DNA of 60,847 nucleotides from Bremia lactucae (Eukaryota > Oomycota > Peronosporomycetes > Peronosporales > Peronosporaceae). Of this stretch, positions 11,049-21,531 are shown piece after piece; position 1 is the stretch's first letter; every line of letters begins with the position of its first letter. The notes beneath the pieces are model-generated. The model did not search any database. It was not told where the DNA came from and saw nothing but the letters and a program-made list of their open reading frames with translations. The stretch lies in NCBI RefSeq assembly GCF_004359215.1, contig NC_090614.1, forward strand, positions 3,019,993-3,080,839. The letters are read 5' to 3'. A program made the position numbers and the translations under genes.

Positions 11049-11363
11049 CTACAGTCGCTCTCCAGTCGATCTAGGACTTTCGCACTGTCTCATATAGATA
11101 GGCGTTGGATATTTTGTTGAATGTTGCTTTCTCAGCAAGCATCCTTGTTTCGTACTACTCAACTTTGTCGAGTGGGCGAACTTCGACGCTGCCTGTGCTT
11201 GTGCACAGCCGTCGGGATCTAACTCCACAGTGTGATGGGTAGTCACACTGATGTCTTGTGCAGACGTACAAACAACCAAACCACAAGTAAGGCCAACGCA
11301 ATCACTCGTAGGACGTCCACACGCTTGAGGAAGACGTTCATCAGATGACCATCTGATGAACAA
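11049..11363 (-). pseudogene. Protease-RT linker of gag-pol, G1 copy 1
   Basis: A 104-codon minus-strand frame with Cys/Ala/Gln-rich sequence (SSDERL...CAQAQAAS). It corresponds in position and sequence to the linker at 27161-27559 in the G2 copy (SDERL...CANAQAAP). No catalytic motif. Part of the element's polyprotein. Confidence 0.55.
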
Positions 11364-11579
11364 AAGGCAGGTATCGTAACGGCTTGATGCTGCCAGTTAT
11401 GCATGGCTCATACCTTCTAAGTCATGGTAATCTAAGGATGAGATTAAATTTGTCATCAAAATCCAAAATCATCATCGTACTCAATATCCTTAAATGTGTT
11501 GGATACCAATTACACGTTTATTTAGTGTTTCAGATGCGTAGGTTGCTAGGCGCACTAACATCGTCGTTTGAGGAATATC

Positions 11580-11720
11580 TCGCTCAATCAATTTGAGTGC
11601 GATCGTCTAGCGATTCAGTTCCGCGGCATCAAAAGGCCGCGACTTAGCCTCATATATATTTTTTCGACGCCCCACAAACGACTAGGGACTTAAGTGGCAA
11701 TTTATTTGCCACTGCAATTT
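11580..11720 (-). pseudogene. Retroviral-type aspartic protease remnant, G1 copy 1
   Basis: The region matching the protease active site reads V-V-C-G-A-S on the minus strand, where the G2 copy has V-D-C-G-A-S. The catalytic Asp is therefore substituted in addition to downstream frameshifts. Confidence 0.5.
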
Positions 11721-11840
11721 TCAAGTTGATGAGGTCATCCTCATCACCTGGGGCAGTAATGTTCGTGTGCGAGGATCAACATTCGATAAAAGGCCTGTAA
11801 ATTCTCTTTGACGTTGCTGAATCAGTAGGGCGCTCCTCAC

Positions 11841-12860
11841 CTAAAGACCCGACCGTTTTTTACGATCCCTCTCGCCGTTGCGATCACACAACAGCGTCGG
11901 ATCCGCCTCCTCCGGTGTTAGCGGGAGGTCGATCGTTTCGCTCAGTATTTTTAGGCACTGGGCGTGGGGCAATACACTTATGGGCGTAGCGGCCTGTCTT
12001 TTGGCAACGATTGCATTGGTGCACTCGAGTGAAACGTGTAGTGAGGTTTCTTGCTCTACATACGAGAGGACCATAAGTTCTGAATTTCCGTTTTCCTGTC
12101 GTCTCGAAGGACGATAAGCTTCGGAGTCGACGAAAGCCTGTTTAAGACTAAAGTCCTCCTGTTTCGCTACAGAGATCGCTTGATTTAGCGTCTCTAGTTT
12201 GAGCCAGAAAAATTGATTCTTAGCAGGACCGTCTGCAAGACCTTTGATACACACACTTACCTGCTTTTGTTCATCTATTGAATAACTCACAATACAATTG
12301 ACAAGGTATCGTGAATGTTGGGCATAAGCGTGAAGTTCACGCTTGCCCTGCTTCAGATTTAGGAGCTCGGCTGGAGCGCAGAATTCCGCACGTGGCGGCT
12401 CAAACGTTTGCCTGAGCGGGATCTTAAGAAACTCATTCGACTCAAAAAGAAGTGGGTCGTGAAGATTGAGTCCTAAGGCCCGGATTTGGCACGTCTGGCT
12501 AAGTTGGACATGCCAAAAATTCACTTTCGTCGAATCATTATTGAAAGGACAGGTTTCAATGGCGTCGTCTAATTCGACGAGCCATCTTAAGACAGTCACC
12601 CTCGACTGCGTAAAAATTTGAGATTTTGATCGTTAAGCTTTCGGGTCGACGCGGATGCGTCGGCCATCTAGCAGCATGTAAATGCTGCTGTCGTAATAGT
12701 TCCAACTGTTGAGCACCCTGTTCTCAACACCTCTGCGTGTTGAGAGATTTGCTGGTAAAGGAAGGTTACTTTTACTTTAACCCTGTCAAGATTATGTTGT
12801 CTGAACTCAGCCATAGCCGCATGTTGTTCTCCTGTGTTCAGAACGAACAGCATGGCATCA
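11841..12860 (-). pseudogene. Gag (capsid and nucleocapsid) remnant, G1 copy 1
   Basis: The minus-strand frame 12599-11841 (252 codons) is a retrotransposon Gag capsid region: LRWLVELDDAIE, KIPLRQTFEPPRAEF and ELHAYAQHSRYLVN. A short upstream piece lies at 12853-12668. The CCHC zinc knuckle is present near 12040-12000 but in another frame (CNRCQKT..YAHKC), with the knuckle His after Gly replaced by Arg, so both the frame and one zinc ligand are lost. Confidence 0.75.
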
Positions 12861-13053
12861 ACGACTGGCCCGCCCTACGACCAAACTCATGCTTTGACCG
12901 CTCAGAATTCGAGGTAACTCAAATGAGTTACCCTTTCACGCGTTGCATGATAGCCTTCTTGAGAAGCTTAAAATATCCCTCCTTCTTCATCCAAAATGTC
13001 CATTTTGGATGGATATTGCGGAGGCCGATGAATGGACTACGAAGTGCTCCCAG

Positions 13054-13541
13054 GTGAAAGGGGGCACCTTTGACAGCAGTACTAGTTAACCTACACTGAA
13101 TATAGGGAAGGTAGGGTGCCTCGATTGTTTCACGTACAAGAAGTTTAGAGGAAGATTCTAAGTAGCTTAGAATTCTTATCTACTGTGGATTATTTCGAAG
13201 GCTTCAAAAGAGGGTAAAAGCATAACTGATTAAAGATTTAAATTCTTTTATAATGATATCCTACTGGCTTTAAAATATTGATACCTAACTATGCAATGCG
13301 CCTCCTTGCGCACAGCCTAATCGTGTCTTGAGGGGTTTCTCTAACCGTAAAACATCTAATCAATAAATGAATAATGCCTTATCGCGACAATATTTCCAAA
13401 TATACTAATATTGGAACTATTAAGTCAATATTAATCAAAGACGATAATGTTGTACTTCATTATTTATTTCCTCGTGTAGAAATTAACATTTATTATATCT
13501 CTTTCAGGAAATATTTTTTATGTAACGGTACATCTCTTACA
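13054..13541 (-). repeat. 5' LTR of G1 copy 1
   Basis: Runs from TG at 13054 (directly after the primer-binding/gag leader side) to a terminal ACA at 13541; read on the minus strand it begins TGTAAGAGATG and continues 'ccgttacataaa..atatttcctg'. It matches the G1 LTR pieces at 20639-21001, 51110-51545 and 56380-56654 in + orientation. Confidence 0.7.
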
Positions 13542-13557
13542 TTTACTTTGTAGCAAG

Positions 13558-14060
13558 AATGCATGACACACTTCGGTTGGTCAACCGTTTTGTATTACTT
13601 TCACTTCATGAGAAAATTCTTCTTCTGTTCTATTCAAAATTAGTTAATCACTAAAGTCCCATTTACTTTGGGTAACATTTTTGGCAGCCGCCAGATATTA
13701 ATCTGTCGGCCAAATCTATTCTAATTGTAATCAGAGTAAGTTTTATATTATAAAAAATATAATTAAAATTTGTTCTTTACTAATTTTATGGTGTTTAGTT
13801 CCTTCGTAAGACTTGCGCATTGACGAAAGAACGAAACCTTTCTAAGCTATATACTCTCGGGAACTAGTTGCCACTTGGTTCTACAAGCCCCTGAACCCCT
13901 TGAATTTAGATTCGTTAAGCTTTACGAGCTTGTACAACTCACTAAGTTTTTGAACCTATGATATTTATAGAACTAAGTGACTCCCTGAGTTGATAAGTCT
14001 TCCTCTGACCTAAACAGCTAAGAAGCTCCGCGTCACGTAGTAGCACTCGTAGTCAACTTA
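13558..14060 (+). repeat. 5' LTR of G3 copy 1
   Basis: Shares with the LTRs at 4602, 19840 and 31513 the blocks 'gccgccagatat.aatctg.cggcc', 'gcgcattga', 'actctcggg.actagttgcca.ttggttcta' and 'aagtcttcctctgac'. Edges are approximate. It abuts the G1 LTR ending at 13541. Confidence 0.65.
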
Positions 14061-14389
14061 CGCCTCAGTCTTTATAAGCTAAGCCTCTGCTGTACTCGCC
14101 ACTTTCCCGAATTTCAGGGTCGAAATGCGTAGCGTTTGAAATGCTTAAAACCTTGTTTGGGCTAGAACACATTGAGCTCTTAATGTATCAGGGACCAGAG
14201 GTTCTGAATGCAATGCTTGAAGCATTTATGTAATACGAATCCTCTCTTCTGGAACCAGGACCACTTAGCGTCATCTATGCCGACTCGGTACATTTCTGTA
14301 CCTGATCCAGAGCCTAAGACTCGAACCCTTTTTGTCAATGTTAAGGCATTGAGGGCTAAGAGCGAAAACCGCTTTTTTGGATCAAGCAA

Positions 14390-15190
14390 ATGGAGATGTC
14401 CATAGACTCTGCCATGTTCTTAACAGAACGACAAAAGGTGGCCACGGACATCATTGAGCTTGGTGATAGAGCCATGGAATGGGCACTGTCGTGCAGCACG
14501 GATATAAATTACGCTTTTCCCGCGTGGGATTAGCTGGAACAGCCAATGACTAGCATGTTTGCACCACATGATCAGGAATTTCGTTTGCGATCACGGCTCA
14601 TAGCGACTCATCAGGGTAAACGAACCCTAGGGGCTATGTCCAGAAGCTGAGAACTCTCATTGCCGCTTTGCATCAAGATCCGGTGCAAGAAGCAATTTAA
14701 GTAACCGTCTTTATGAGGGTCTCAATGAGGGCGTTACCTGGGCTGAATTGTCCGGATCCCATCCCGTTACTTTTGAAGAGGCAGTTGCCATAACGCTACC
14801 CGCTGAATTCGACTTTAAGTCCGCTCGTATTAGCGCGCCCGTTTACCTTATAAACTCTTCGAGTACTTTAGGGTTTTCTAATAGATTGGAACTTATGGAC
14901 TTAAGAAGGGAGAAGAGAGCGAACTTCAAGCTGTGGTACAACACAAGAACTTTCGTAGATTTTATATGTGCGGGAGCACAAAACATTTACGCCCGGCTTG
15001 TCCTTTACGCAACGCGCGCAAATCTCGAAAGAGCAATATCCCACCTCATACGAGAACCCTGGGACGGTGCGGTACGGGGATACCTAGTGGGGCGGGTACG
15101 CCCTATTAGGGCAGAACTAAGCTCTGTGGGACCTCTAGGGGATGAGGGTGAACAGAACCTAGCCCCAAATTGGATTTATGCGTAAGTGCA
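14390..15190 (+). pseudogene. Gag remnant, G3 copy 1
   Basis: Capsid-like sequence (ERQKVATDIIELGDRAMEWA; MFAPHDQEFRLRSRL near 14560; QKLRTLIAALHQDPVQEA near 14640-14700) followed by a decayed nucleocapsid with C-G-S-T-K-H-L-R-P-A-C near 14970-15002, a partial zinc knuckle. Several in-frame stops and frameshifts. Confidence 0.6.
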
Positions 15191-15229
15191 CGGAGCGTGA
15201 GTACATGCCTGGCTTGTTTGTCGCTTAGA

Positions 15230-15560
15230 TGATTGCAGAGCTTTGATAAGCCATGGTCATTTTTGGTTGACTCAGGGGCGTCTTGCGATTATGCTCGACG
15301 TAACTCCTTGAAGGGAATCAGCGATATGCTGAGGCGCTCAAAGCGCATGAGGTCGATATTATCACTGTTCACTTAGCGACCGGGACTCGCGTTACTGTCC
15401 TAAAGCTCCGTTGAGCTTAAATATAAAGTTTCTGAACTTTGACGGTGTGGAATGCGGTCTTGTCTCTGATTTTAATTCGAGATATGATCGCATCCTTGGT
15501 ATGACCTGGCTTGAACGCATGAGCCATGGAACGATTGGAGGTCTAAGCCTTAGGCGCCAC
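15230..15560 (+). pseudogene. Aspartic protease remnant, G3 copy 1
   Basis: The active-site motif LVDSGAS is intact at 15263-15283, followed by the distal motif ILGMTWLERM near 15492-15520. Stops in between show that it is not expressed as one protein. Confidence 0.7.
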
Positions 15561-16429
15561 ACGCAATGTTTCTAGCAAAGTTATGGAGAGTCATGCACTC
15601 ACCTTTTCTAGGCCACAAAAGCGCTATTGGCGCGAATCACTGACCAAATCTGTCAGTGTGCAAGACATTGGAATGTCTCAGCTAATGTCTAATGTTGAAA
15701 GCACTCATTTTGAGCCTCGGCTCAGAAAAAGGGGGTGGAACGCCACGTACTTCGTCGAGTGACACTCGTTGCAAAAACGAATCACTGAATGCTGAAAGCT
15801 TTGTAGCCTAAAGCCGAGTCATCAAGGGTGTAATATTCCTGAGACACGTGGAGTGGCACGTCTAAGTCCACCGAGTGTGGTAGGCCGAGGTGGCACCATA
15901 CTGAATATCAGTCGTGACACTATTGGCGGTTCGCCAGGGCATTTTGGGTCAAACCCTTCTAATGCACGTGAAGTGACACTTAAACGATCACTTGACTAGG
16001 GATTTGAGTTACAATACTCTTAGTCGAATGTCGGATTGGACACCAGCTCTAGTACCGAGAAAGTAAAGGTTGTGAAACTTGGGAACGTGGATGTTCCGGT
16101 CCTTAGATGCGTATTGTCTTTACTCCGAGACGGCAGATACGCGAAGCGTCGACAACTTCACAAAGTGATACAGTCGAGCAGTTGCATACGCTTGTAAATG
16201 GAGGGACCGGAAACATCGAGTGAGGAGTTATCTGAAGGTAATCCCTTCGTTACATTCTCTTTCAGAGCTAGACGATATATCTGCTCATGAGTTCGGCCGA
16301 GCCATAACGGCTGGTGAAAATGTGGTGTGTACCAATCCACATGAATTATACCTCCAGATAGAGGTGTCCGTCATTAAATTGATTCCTAGAATTAAAAACT
16401 GTATTACACGAAAGTTTACTAAAGGAACA

Positions 16430-17130
16430 GTGTGACGTCATTGACGATTTCTTATGTGCTAAGCACGAGGCTGGAATGGTACGCGAAAGTAAATCTTCCC
16501 ATTCGCCAAGACAATTTGTGTCAAAAAGCCAAATAGTAAATGGCGCATCGTACATGGTTACAATAAGCTCAATGCTGCCACTATACCACCACAAACCCCC
16601 ATTCCTAGAAAGGATGTTCTCCATAGCAATATGGTGGGATGGACGATGTACAGTGCACGTGACTTATTATCAACTGCTCATGCGATCTAGTGATATCCCG
16701 CTTACAGCGACTAGCACTCCAAGCGGTATGCTATGGGACTGGTTGGTTATGCCACAAGGTCTCTCCAACGCCCCGGCTACATTTAATCGTCTAGTGAGAA
16801 AAATGTTCCGCCCTTATCGATGTTATGCACATACTTATTTTTGTAAAAGATTTGTCCATAGTCGTGCGGAGCCGGGTCGGCCGGATGTGGAAAACCACAT
16901 AGACCAATTTCGAGCAGTGCTTAAGTGCATGCGTACAAATAGATTGTATGCCAATGCGTCTACATGCATTATTGTTTTGCGCAGAAGGAATTCCCTGCTA
17001 AGGGTGCTTCATTGGGATGTCAGGCCTTAGGGGGGATCCCGCTAAGGTAAAAGCCATAGTTGATTGGCCGGTTCCTAAGAATTAAAAGGATTTAAGTAAG
17101 TGGTTGGGCCTCGCCCAACTACTTGCACAA
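16430..17130 (+). pseudogene. Reverse transcriptase remnant with destroyed FDD box, G3 copy 1
   Basis: The 184-codon frame 16476-17030 contains TSTPSGMLWDWLVMPQGLSNAPATFNRL. At the catalytic box it reads TYFCKRFVHSRAE where Gypsy RTs have YFDD-[IV]-FVHSR, so both catalytic Asp residues are gone. A second frame carries RIVHGYNKLNAAT and IPRKDVL upstream, and the thumb (WLGLA..YLHKYSENYADMARPLSNL) lies near 17100-17175. Confidence 0.8.
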
Positions 17131-17239
17131 ATATAGCGAGAATTACGCTGATATGGCTCGGCCATTATCCAATCTCCCTAATGAGGACAAGGATTGGTAC
17201 CGACCTAGCACCGAAAATGATGTTTTTCAAGCAGTTAAG

Positions 17240-17700
17240 GATAGTCGTATCCATGCCTTGATTTTGGCTCGGCCAAATCCAAGTTGGCCCTTTTAGCGTT
17301 GTCTATGACGCATCGGATTTTGCCATCGGCAGTGCTCTGTTACAAACCGATAAGGATGAACGAGGATGTGTAATTGCGGTCAAGTCTAGACAGCTTAAAG
17401 CTGCGGAAAAGAACTACCCAGTTCATGACAAAGCGTTTCTTGCAATGGAGTATGCTCTTGTCAAATTCAGAGCTTATCTGCTAGGCTCTAAGCCATTTGT
17501 GATATATACAGATCACGCGTCTTTACGCTCTGCAACTAAGTCGCCCATCTCTCACAGAGAAAGGCTCGGTGGGTTTTTTCATTCGCCGAATACAATTTCA
17601 AGATGATGTATAAGCCTGGTAAGTAGAATCCTTTAGCTGATGCGCGACCACGCAGGCCGGATTATGAACTCTCCCATTTAACGACTCTAACGTCACCTAT
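17240..17700 (+). pseudogene. RNase H remnant, G3 copy 1
   Basis: Reads VYDASDFAIGSALLQTDKDE, SRQLKAAEKNYPVHDK, VIYTDHASLRSA, SFAEYNFKMMYKPGK and a degraded LADARPRRPDYE end. The first and second acidic motifs are visible. Frameshifts lie near 17290 and 17560. Confidence 0.75.
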
Positions 17701-17889
17701 TACTGGATTATCCGTTCCGCTTACGACAAGGATGGACAGTGTATAGCTCTTTTACGAGCTCTAGAAGCACTGAGTCGGACTTAAATTGTCGGCACATTTG
17801 CGTTCAAACTTGCATCAATTTCTATCGATAACGGCCTGTTGCTTTATTTCACGGATGCTGCGGATATTCCGCGAATCGTTGATCCTAAT

Positions 17890-18640
17890 GACGAGGATTT
17901 AAAGTATCGAATCCTCTACGACTGTTCTTAGAGGTTATCTCGGTCGAGAAAAGACCTACGGCTCCGTGAGCCAGATTATTGGTGGCCCAATATCTACAAA
18001 TGGGCAAGCACATACGTCGCACATGCGAAACTTGCCAAGGGCTTAAACTCTTGGCTCGTGCTGCTGCGCCACTGTCCTGTCTGCCCGTACCCACAAGTTC
18101 ATTAGAATAGGTTTTTTGTTTGGCCTACCGAAAGATTTGGGCGGTAACACAGGTAACGTGGTCTTTGTTGGCCAATTAAGCAAAACGGCTCATACTCCGC
18201 TCAACGTAAATGGTCTCACACTCCCACGCGTTCCCTTAATGGTACCACTACGTGGATCAGGGCTTGGTGGGAAAGAATGAGCCTATAGGCGTGCTGACAT
18301 CAGCCGTGTTACCATTCCGAAACAAGTAAGCGAATTTCTCGCAACGAGATTTAGTGTCTTAAGACATGTGCGTGACACAGTGGCTGCTAGCCAAGACAAA
18401 GCGGATGCCAATTGCAGAAGTTGTATTGATTCTTATGCGGTCGGAAGCCGAGTTTTGCTAAACGCTACCTACAAACTTGATTTCTGCGGTCTTTAAGACC
18501 AAATTGCACCCGCGCTTTATTGGACCATTCACAATCATGACCAAGAAGGGACTACATTACACGCTAAACCTTCTTCGCAAGCTGCGTACACACCCAATGT
18601 TACGTGGGCTTTGCTTAAGCCATATCGAGACCCTTCCCAC
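17890..18640 (+). pseudogene. Integrase with internal deletion of the catalytic core, G3 copy 1
   Basis: The zinc-binding end (GYLGREKTYGSVSQ...WWPNIYKW...) and the core start (LFGLPKDLGGNTGNVVFVGQLSKTAH) are followed directly by NVNGLTLPRVPL and RGSGLGG, sequence that normally lies after the third acidic residue. Nearly the whole DDE core is therefore missing at about 18200. The C-terminal GPY/F part (18360-18640) resembles the copy at 29668-30227. Confidence 0.7.
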
Positions 18641-18839
18641 GTGAACTTGAAAGCGCTTGCGCCGAGAAGGTGGTCGTACTCCATAATGCGGCATCCGGAC
18701 CAGGATGTCGAGCTGACTCTCTAAACGAGGCTTGGAACCCCTTCGGAATAATCTTAAGAGTTTTAGGTACCTCTTCGGCAAGATTCCTCGTGCGCCGTTG
18801 ACGTTTTTGAGCGCCGCGCTCAGGGTCAACTTGCGTCAA

Positions 18840-19620
18840 ACGACGCTTCCCACCTATAGAAATGGAGATAAATGGTATTTAGCCTCAGTGCGGCTTCGAT
18901 CTCTGGTTGCGCTGGCAACTGAAGCGCTGGAGGAATGGCTTGGCCTATCCTGATTTTAAGGTAGATATGCCGGACGTTAACTGGCCTTTGGCTTCAATCT
19001 TAGCGAAATCGAAGCGAAGCTTCCGTTCCAAACAAACATCAACCACATCCGCCGACTCTCTTATAGAACAAATGTTGCGGAGGCGGCGGGACCGGTGAGC
19101 CCAGTTCTCAACGAAGCATCGTATCGCTTTTTGATTCGTTCAGAAACAGGACGATTGTAATTCCCCTCATTGAGGTCACCGAAGGCACGGGTCTGATCAC
19201 GCAATCGCGTCAAATACTGGCGTCGCGCCATTACCTTCGGCGTAAGGTATCGCTTATGAAAAGCGTCGCCATATTACATTGGGGCAAGGTATCGCTTATG
19301 AAAAGCGTCGCCTTATTACTTTGGGCGTAAGGTATCGCTCATGAAGTGCGAGCCCCTCTGGCGTCCTCGCCTTGTGTCTAGATGTCCGGATGGTCAAGCT
19401 GCGACTCGTAACCTGATATTCACTGTAGCTTTTGCTTTTGCAAGGTCTGCAGCTTGACGACGAGCTTATTCCTCTTCGAGGTTGTCTGCTCTTGCTCTTC
19501 ATCGAGCGGGTTCGTAATTATGTCGGACTCAGAATCCGGTGTCCCGCGCAATGCAGCTAAAATATCCGCGGCACCACGTTCTGGGAACGGATTTGGGGCC
19601 TTACGAGATTCGTCCACATG
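18840..19620 (-). pseudogene. Antisense ORF (aORF-2) relic in G3 copy 1
   Basis: Minus-strand pieces match the intact antisense ORF at 30591-31388: PFPERGAADILAAL and SDIITNPLDEEQE (19617-19420), ARTPEG and HERYLTPKV near 19350, LERKLRFDFAKIEAK near 19030. Farther on, antisense to the chromodomain, RLTQVDPERGAQKRQRRT is open (18839-18615). Frameshifts and the tandem duplication at 19226-19350 disrupt it. Confidence 0.5.
19226..19350. repeat. Short tandem repeat, about 45 bp x 2.9
   Basis: The block 'taaggtatcgcttatgaaaa' plus 'gcgtcgcc.tatta' occurs three times in a row with a few substitutions, whereas the corresponding place in the second G3 copy (about 30915-30965) has a single unit. A local duplication inside a dead element. 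Confidence 0.8.
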
Positions 19621-19839
19621 ACAAGGCGTGTAGGAGCCGTGCTACTTTCCCTCATCATCCGATGAAGTGTCACTTTCATTGTCCACCATCATCTCATCGG
19701 TAAGGAAGGATTTAAGACTCTGGGACTAATGCTTTGTTGTCATCAGACAAAGGAATGCTAAACACAGCCGAACGGTTAGCTGTTTATATCTCAACCTCAA
19801 AGAGGAAATGAAGCGAATGTCGTCACTCGGCGTCAACAG

Positions 19840-20300
19840 TTTTAGGGGAGCACATAAACTGATGTGGTACATTTACTCTATAAGTAAATTACTTTCTTGT
19901 TATAATTAAAATAGTTGATCAATAAATCCCATTTAATCTGAATAACATATGTGAAAGCCGCCAGATAAAAATCTGGCGGCCGAAATTTATTTAATTTAGC
20001 TAGGGTAACGTTTTAGATTTAAATAATAAAATAAAGTTTTGTTGTCCTTTTAATCGTACGGCGTCTAGTGCCTTCCTAAGGCTTGTACATGGAACTAAAA
20101 AGAAATAAACCTTTTTAAGGTATATACTCTCGGGCACTAGCTAGAACTTGGTTCTACGAAGCCCTGAATCCCTTTAACTCGAATTCGTTACGCTCTACGA
20201 GATTGTACAACTCACTGGGTTGTTGTACTTATTAGTTCTATAGACGTAAGTAGCTATCTGAGTCTATAAGTCTTTCTCTGACTTAGGTAACAAGGTAGCT
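19840..20300 (+). repeat. 3' LTR of G3 copy 1
   Basis: Matches the LTRs at 13558 and 31513; preceded by a purine-rich 'ttttaggggagcaca' (degenerate polypurine tract). Contains 'gccgccagataaaaatctggcggcc', a perfect-stem inverted repeat present in the other G3 LTRs. Confidence 0.7.
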
Positions 20301-20638
20301 CCGCTACATTTAAAGCGTCGAGAAAATTCAGGCCAGCTTCAAGTGAAAGCAAAATAGGTGCAATAATTGTTTGCATCCCAGAGAGACGTGCAAATTTTGC
20401 TTCTTTCTAGTTTCACCCCAACAAACGCATATGATACCAAAAAAGCAAGTGACAAACTCGACTTGCTTTTAACATTTTTGCCTCGTACTCACGCTAAACC
20501 ATCAGAAGTATGAGTAGTGAAATCAATCTACGAGGAATTGATCTTAGTAAATTGTCGGAAGCGGTGAATGAACGGTGCACTGGGAGTCAGCAGAGTGCGC
20601 GCATTTAGTTGAGTCGTACAACATCGATAGCTGGTCGC
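20301..20638. other. Spacer of unassigned sequence
   Basis: No ORF, LTR block or repeat shared with the rest of the window was seen. It may be original host intergenic DNA between insertions. Confidence 0.4.
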
Positions 20639-21001
20639 TGTAACGCGGTGTCCCTTTCATGAATATTATTTACATTCGAGAAAAAATAATATTTCGATGA
20701 GAGGGAAATAAGTGAAGACGTACAAAATTATTATCTTATTAGTTTTAGATTAATAGTTCCAATATTACCAAATTTGGTGTTATTGACGCAATAAGACATC
20801 AGTTTATTGATTAATTGATTTAACTTTAATCAACCCCACCAATCGTCACAAGACACGATTGTGCGGTGCGCAATTAGGCGCTATACATAGTCAGTTATCA
20901 ATTAAACAAAGTCAGTTGTAGATAGAAGATGGTTACGTAGGAACTTAATATATCAATAAAGTTCTACTTCTCTCTTCTAAAGCCGTAGAATTTACCTTTA
21001 G
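20639..21001 (+). repeat. Truncated G1-type LTR abutting the G2 3' LTR
   Basis: Begins TGTAACGCGGTGTCCC, close to the 5' end of the G1 LTR at 56380 (TGTAACGGGGTGTCCC), and continues through the 'caatat.accaaatttggt.ttattga' and 'gacacgatt.tgcggtgcg' blocks. It is cut off at 21001, where an oppositely oriented G2 LTR begins. Confidence 0.7.
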
Positions 21002-21414
21002 TGTAACGGGGCACTACTGACTTGTATTGCTTCAGTACAAGTCCACTTTGCACTGCCGCAGTGCGAGTGGTGCCTCGTCACTTCACGTACGCTAGTACGT
21101 GCAGAGGAAGACTGTCATTATAAACACTTGCTTTATAGAGGGTTAATTAAAAACTGTATCTAATATAATTAAGTTCTTCTGTTTATATCTGTCTAATATT
21201 AACTTTATTCTATACTAATACAAAACATGTAATAAAGTATTATCTGTCTCTGGACTGCGGAGAAAGTAGATATAATGGTCTTTATCTACCAATGGATAAG
21301 CTTTTTGAATATTACTATGCAACGTAATATTCTCCAAATATTATCTACGTTTTAAATAATATATGAATAGCAACCTTTAAGTGTTAATTTCATGTATCGA
21401 TACACCCCGTTACA
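21002..21414 (-). repeat. 3' LTR of G2 copy 1
   Basis: 413 bp with perfect 10-bp inverted termini TGTAACGGGG / CCCCGTTACA. On the minus strand it directly follows the polypurine tract AAGGGAGGGGTGA (21427-21415), which fixes its orientation and the TG...CA ends. Confidence 0.88.
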
Positions 21415-21427
21415 TCACCCCTCCCTT
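21415..21427 (-). other. Polypurine tract (plus-strand primer site) of G2 copy 1
   Basis: Minus-strand AAGGGAGGGGTGA immediately precedes the 3' LTR. The same tract precedes the LTR at 34231 (+) and, in the variants AAGGGGGGTGA and AAAGGGAGGGGTGA, the LTR pieces at 56380 (+) and 56870 (-). Confidence 0.85.
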
Positions 21428-21531
21428 AAAATACAATCACTTTGACTGTCATTGGATAGAGTGGTCACTATAAGACCACTTAATTTAAAACGATGTTGAT
21501 TGGTCAGAACCATCATTTTGAATTCTATCGC

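Larger units (their letters stand above)
6640..13541 (-). mobile_element. Degenerate Gypsy element, group G1 (copy 1), missing its 3' LTR
   Basis: Read on the minus strand the order is 5' LTR (13054-13541), gag (12860-11841), protease (about 11840-11560), protease-RT spacer (11363-11049), RT (10580-9737), RNase H (9632-9100), integrase (about 8830-7821) and a 3' tail that ends at about 6640 against the MULE relic. Every domain has frameshifts or stops. The 3' LTR and polypurine tract are absent. The strand opposite to pol carries traces of the conserved antisense ORF. Confidence 0.85.
13542..20310 (+). mobile_element. Degenerate Gypsy element, group G3 (copy 1), with both LTRs
   Basis: The order on the plus strand is LTR (about 13558-14060), gag (14390-15190), protease (15230-15560), RT (16430-17130), RNase H (17240-17700), integrase (17890-18640), chromodomain remnant (18650-18870), an antisense ORF remnant (19620-18840), LTR (about 19840-20300). 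All coding parts have many stops. The two LTRs differ at many positions, so the insertion is old. Confidence 0.85.

Noticed and set aside
19226..19350. Regular direct repeats resembling a CRISPR array
   Set aside because: Only three units with no distinct spacers, inside a eukaryotic retrotransposon. It is a simple tandem duplication.
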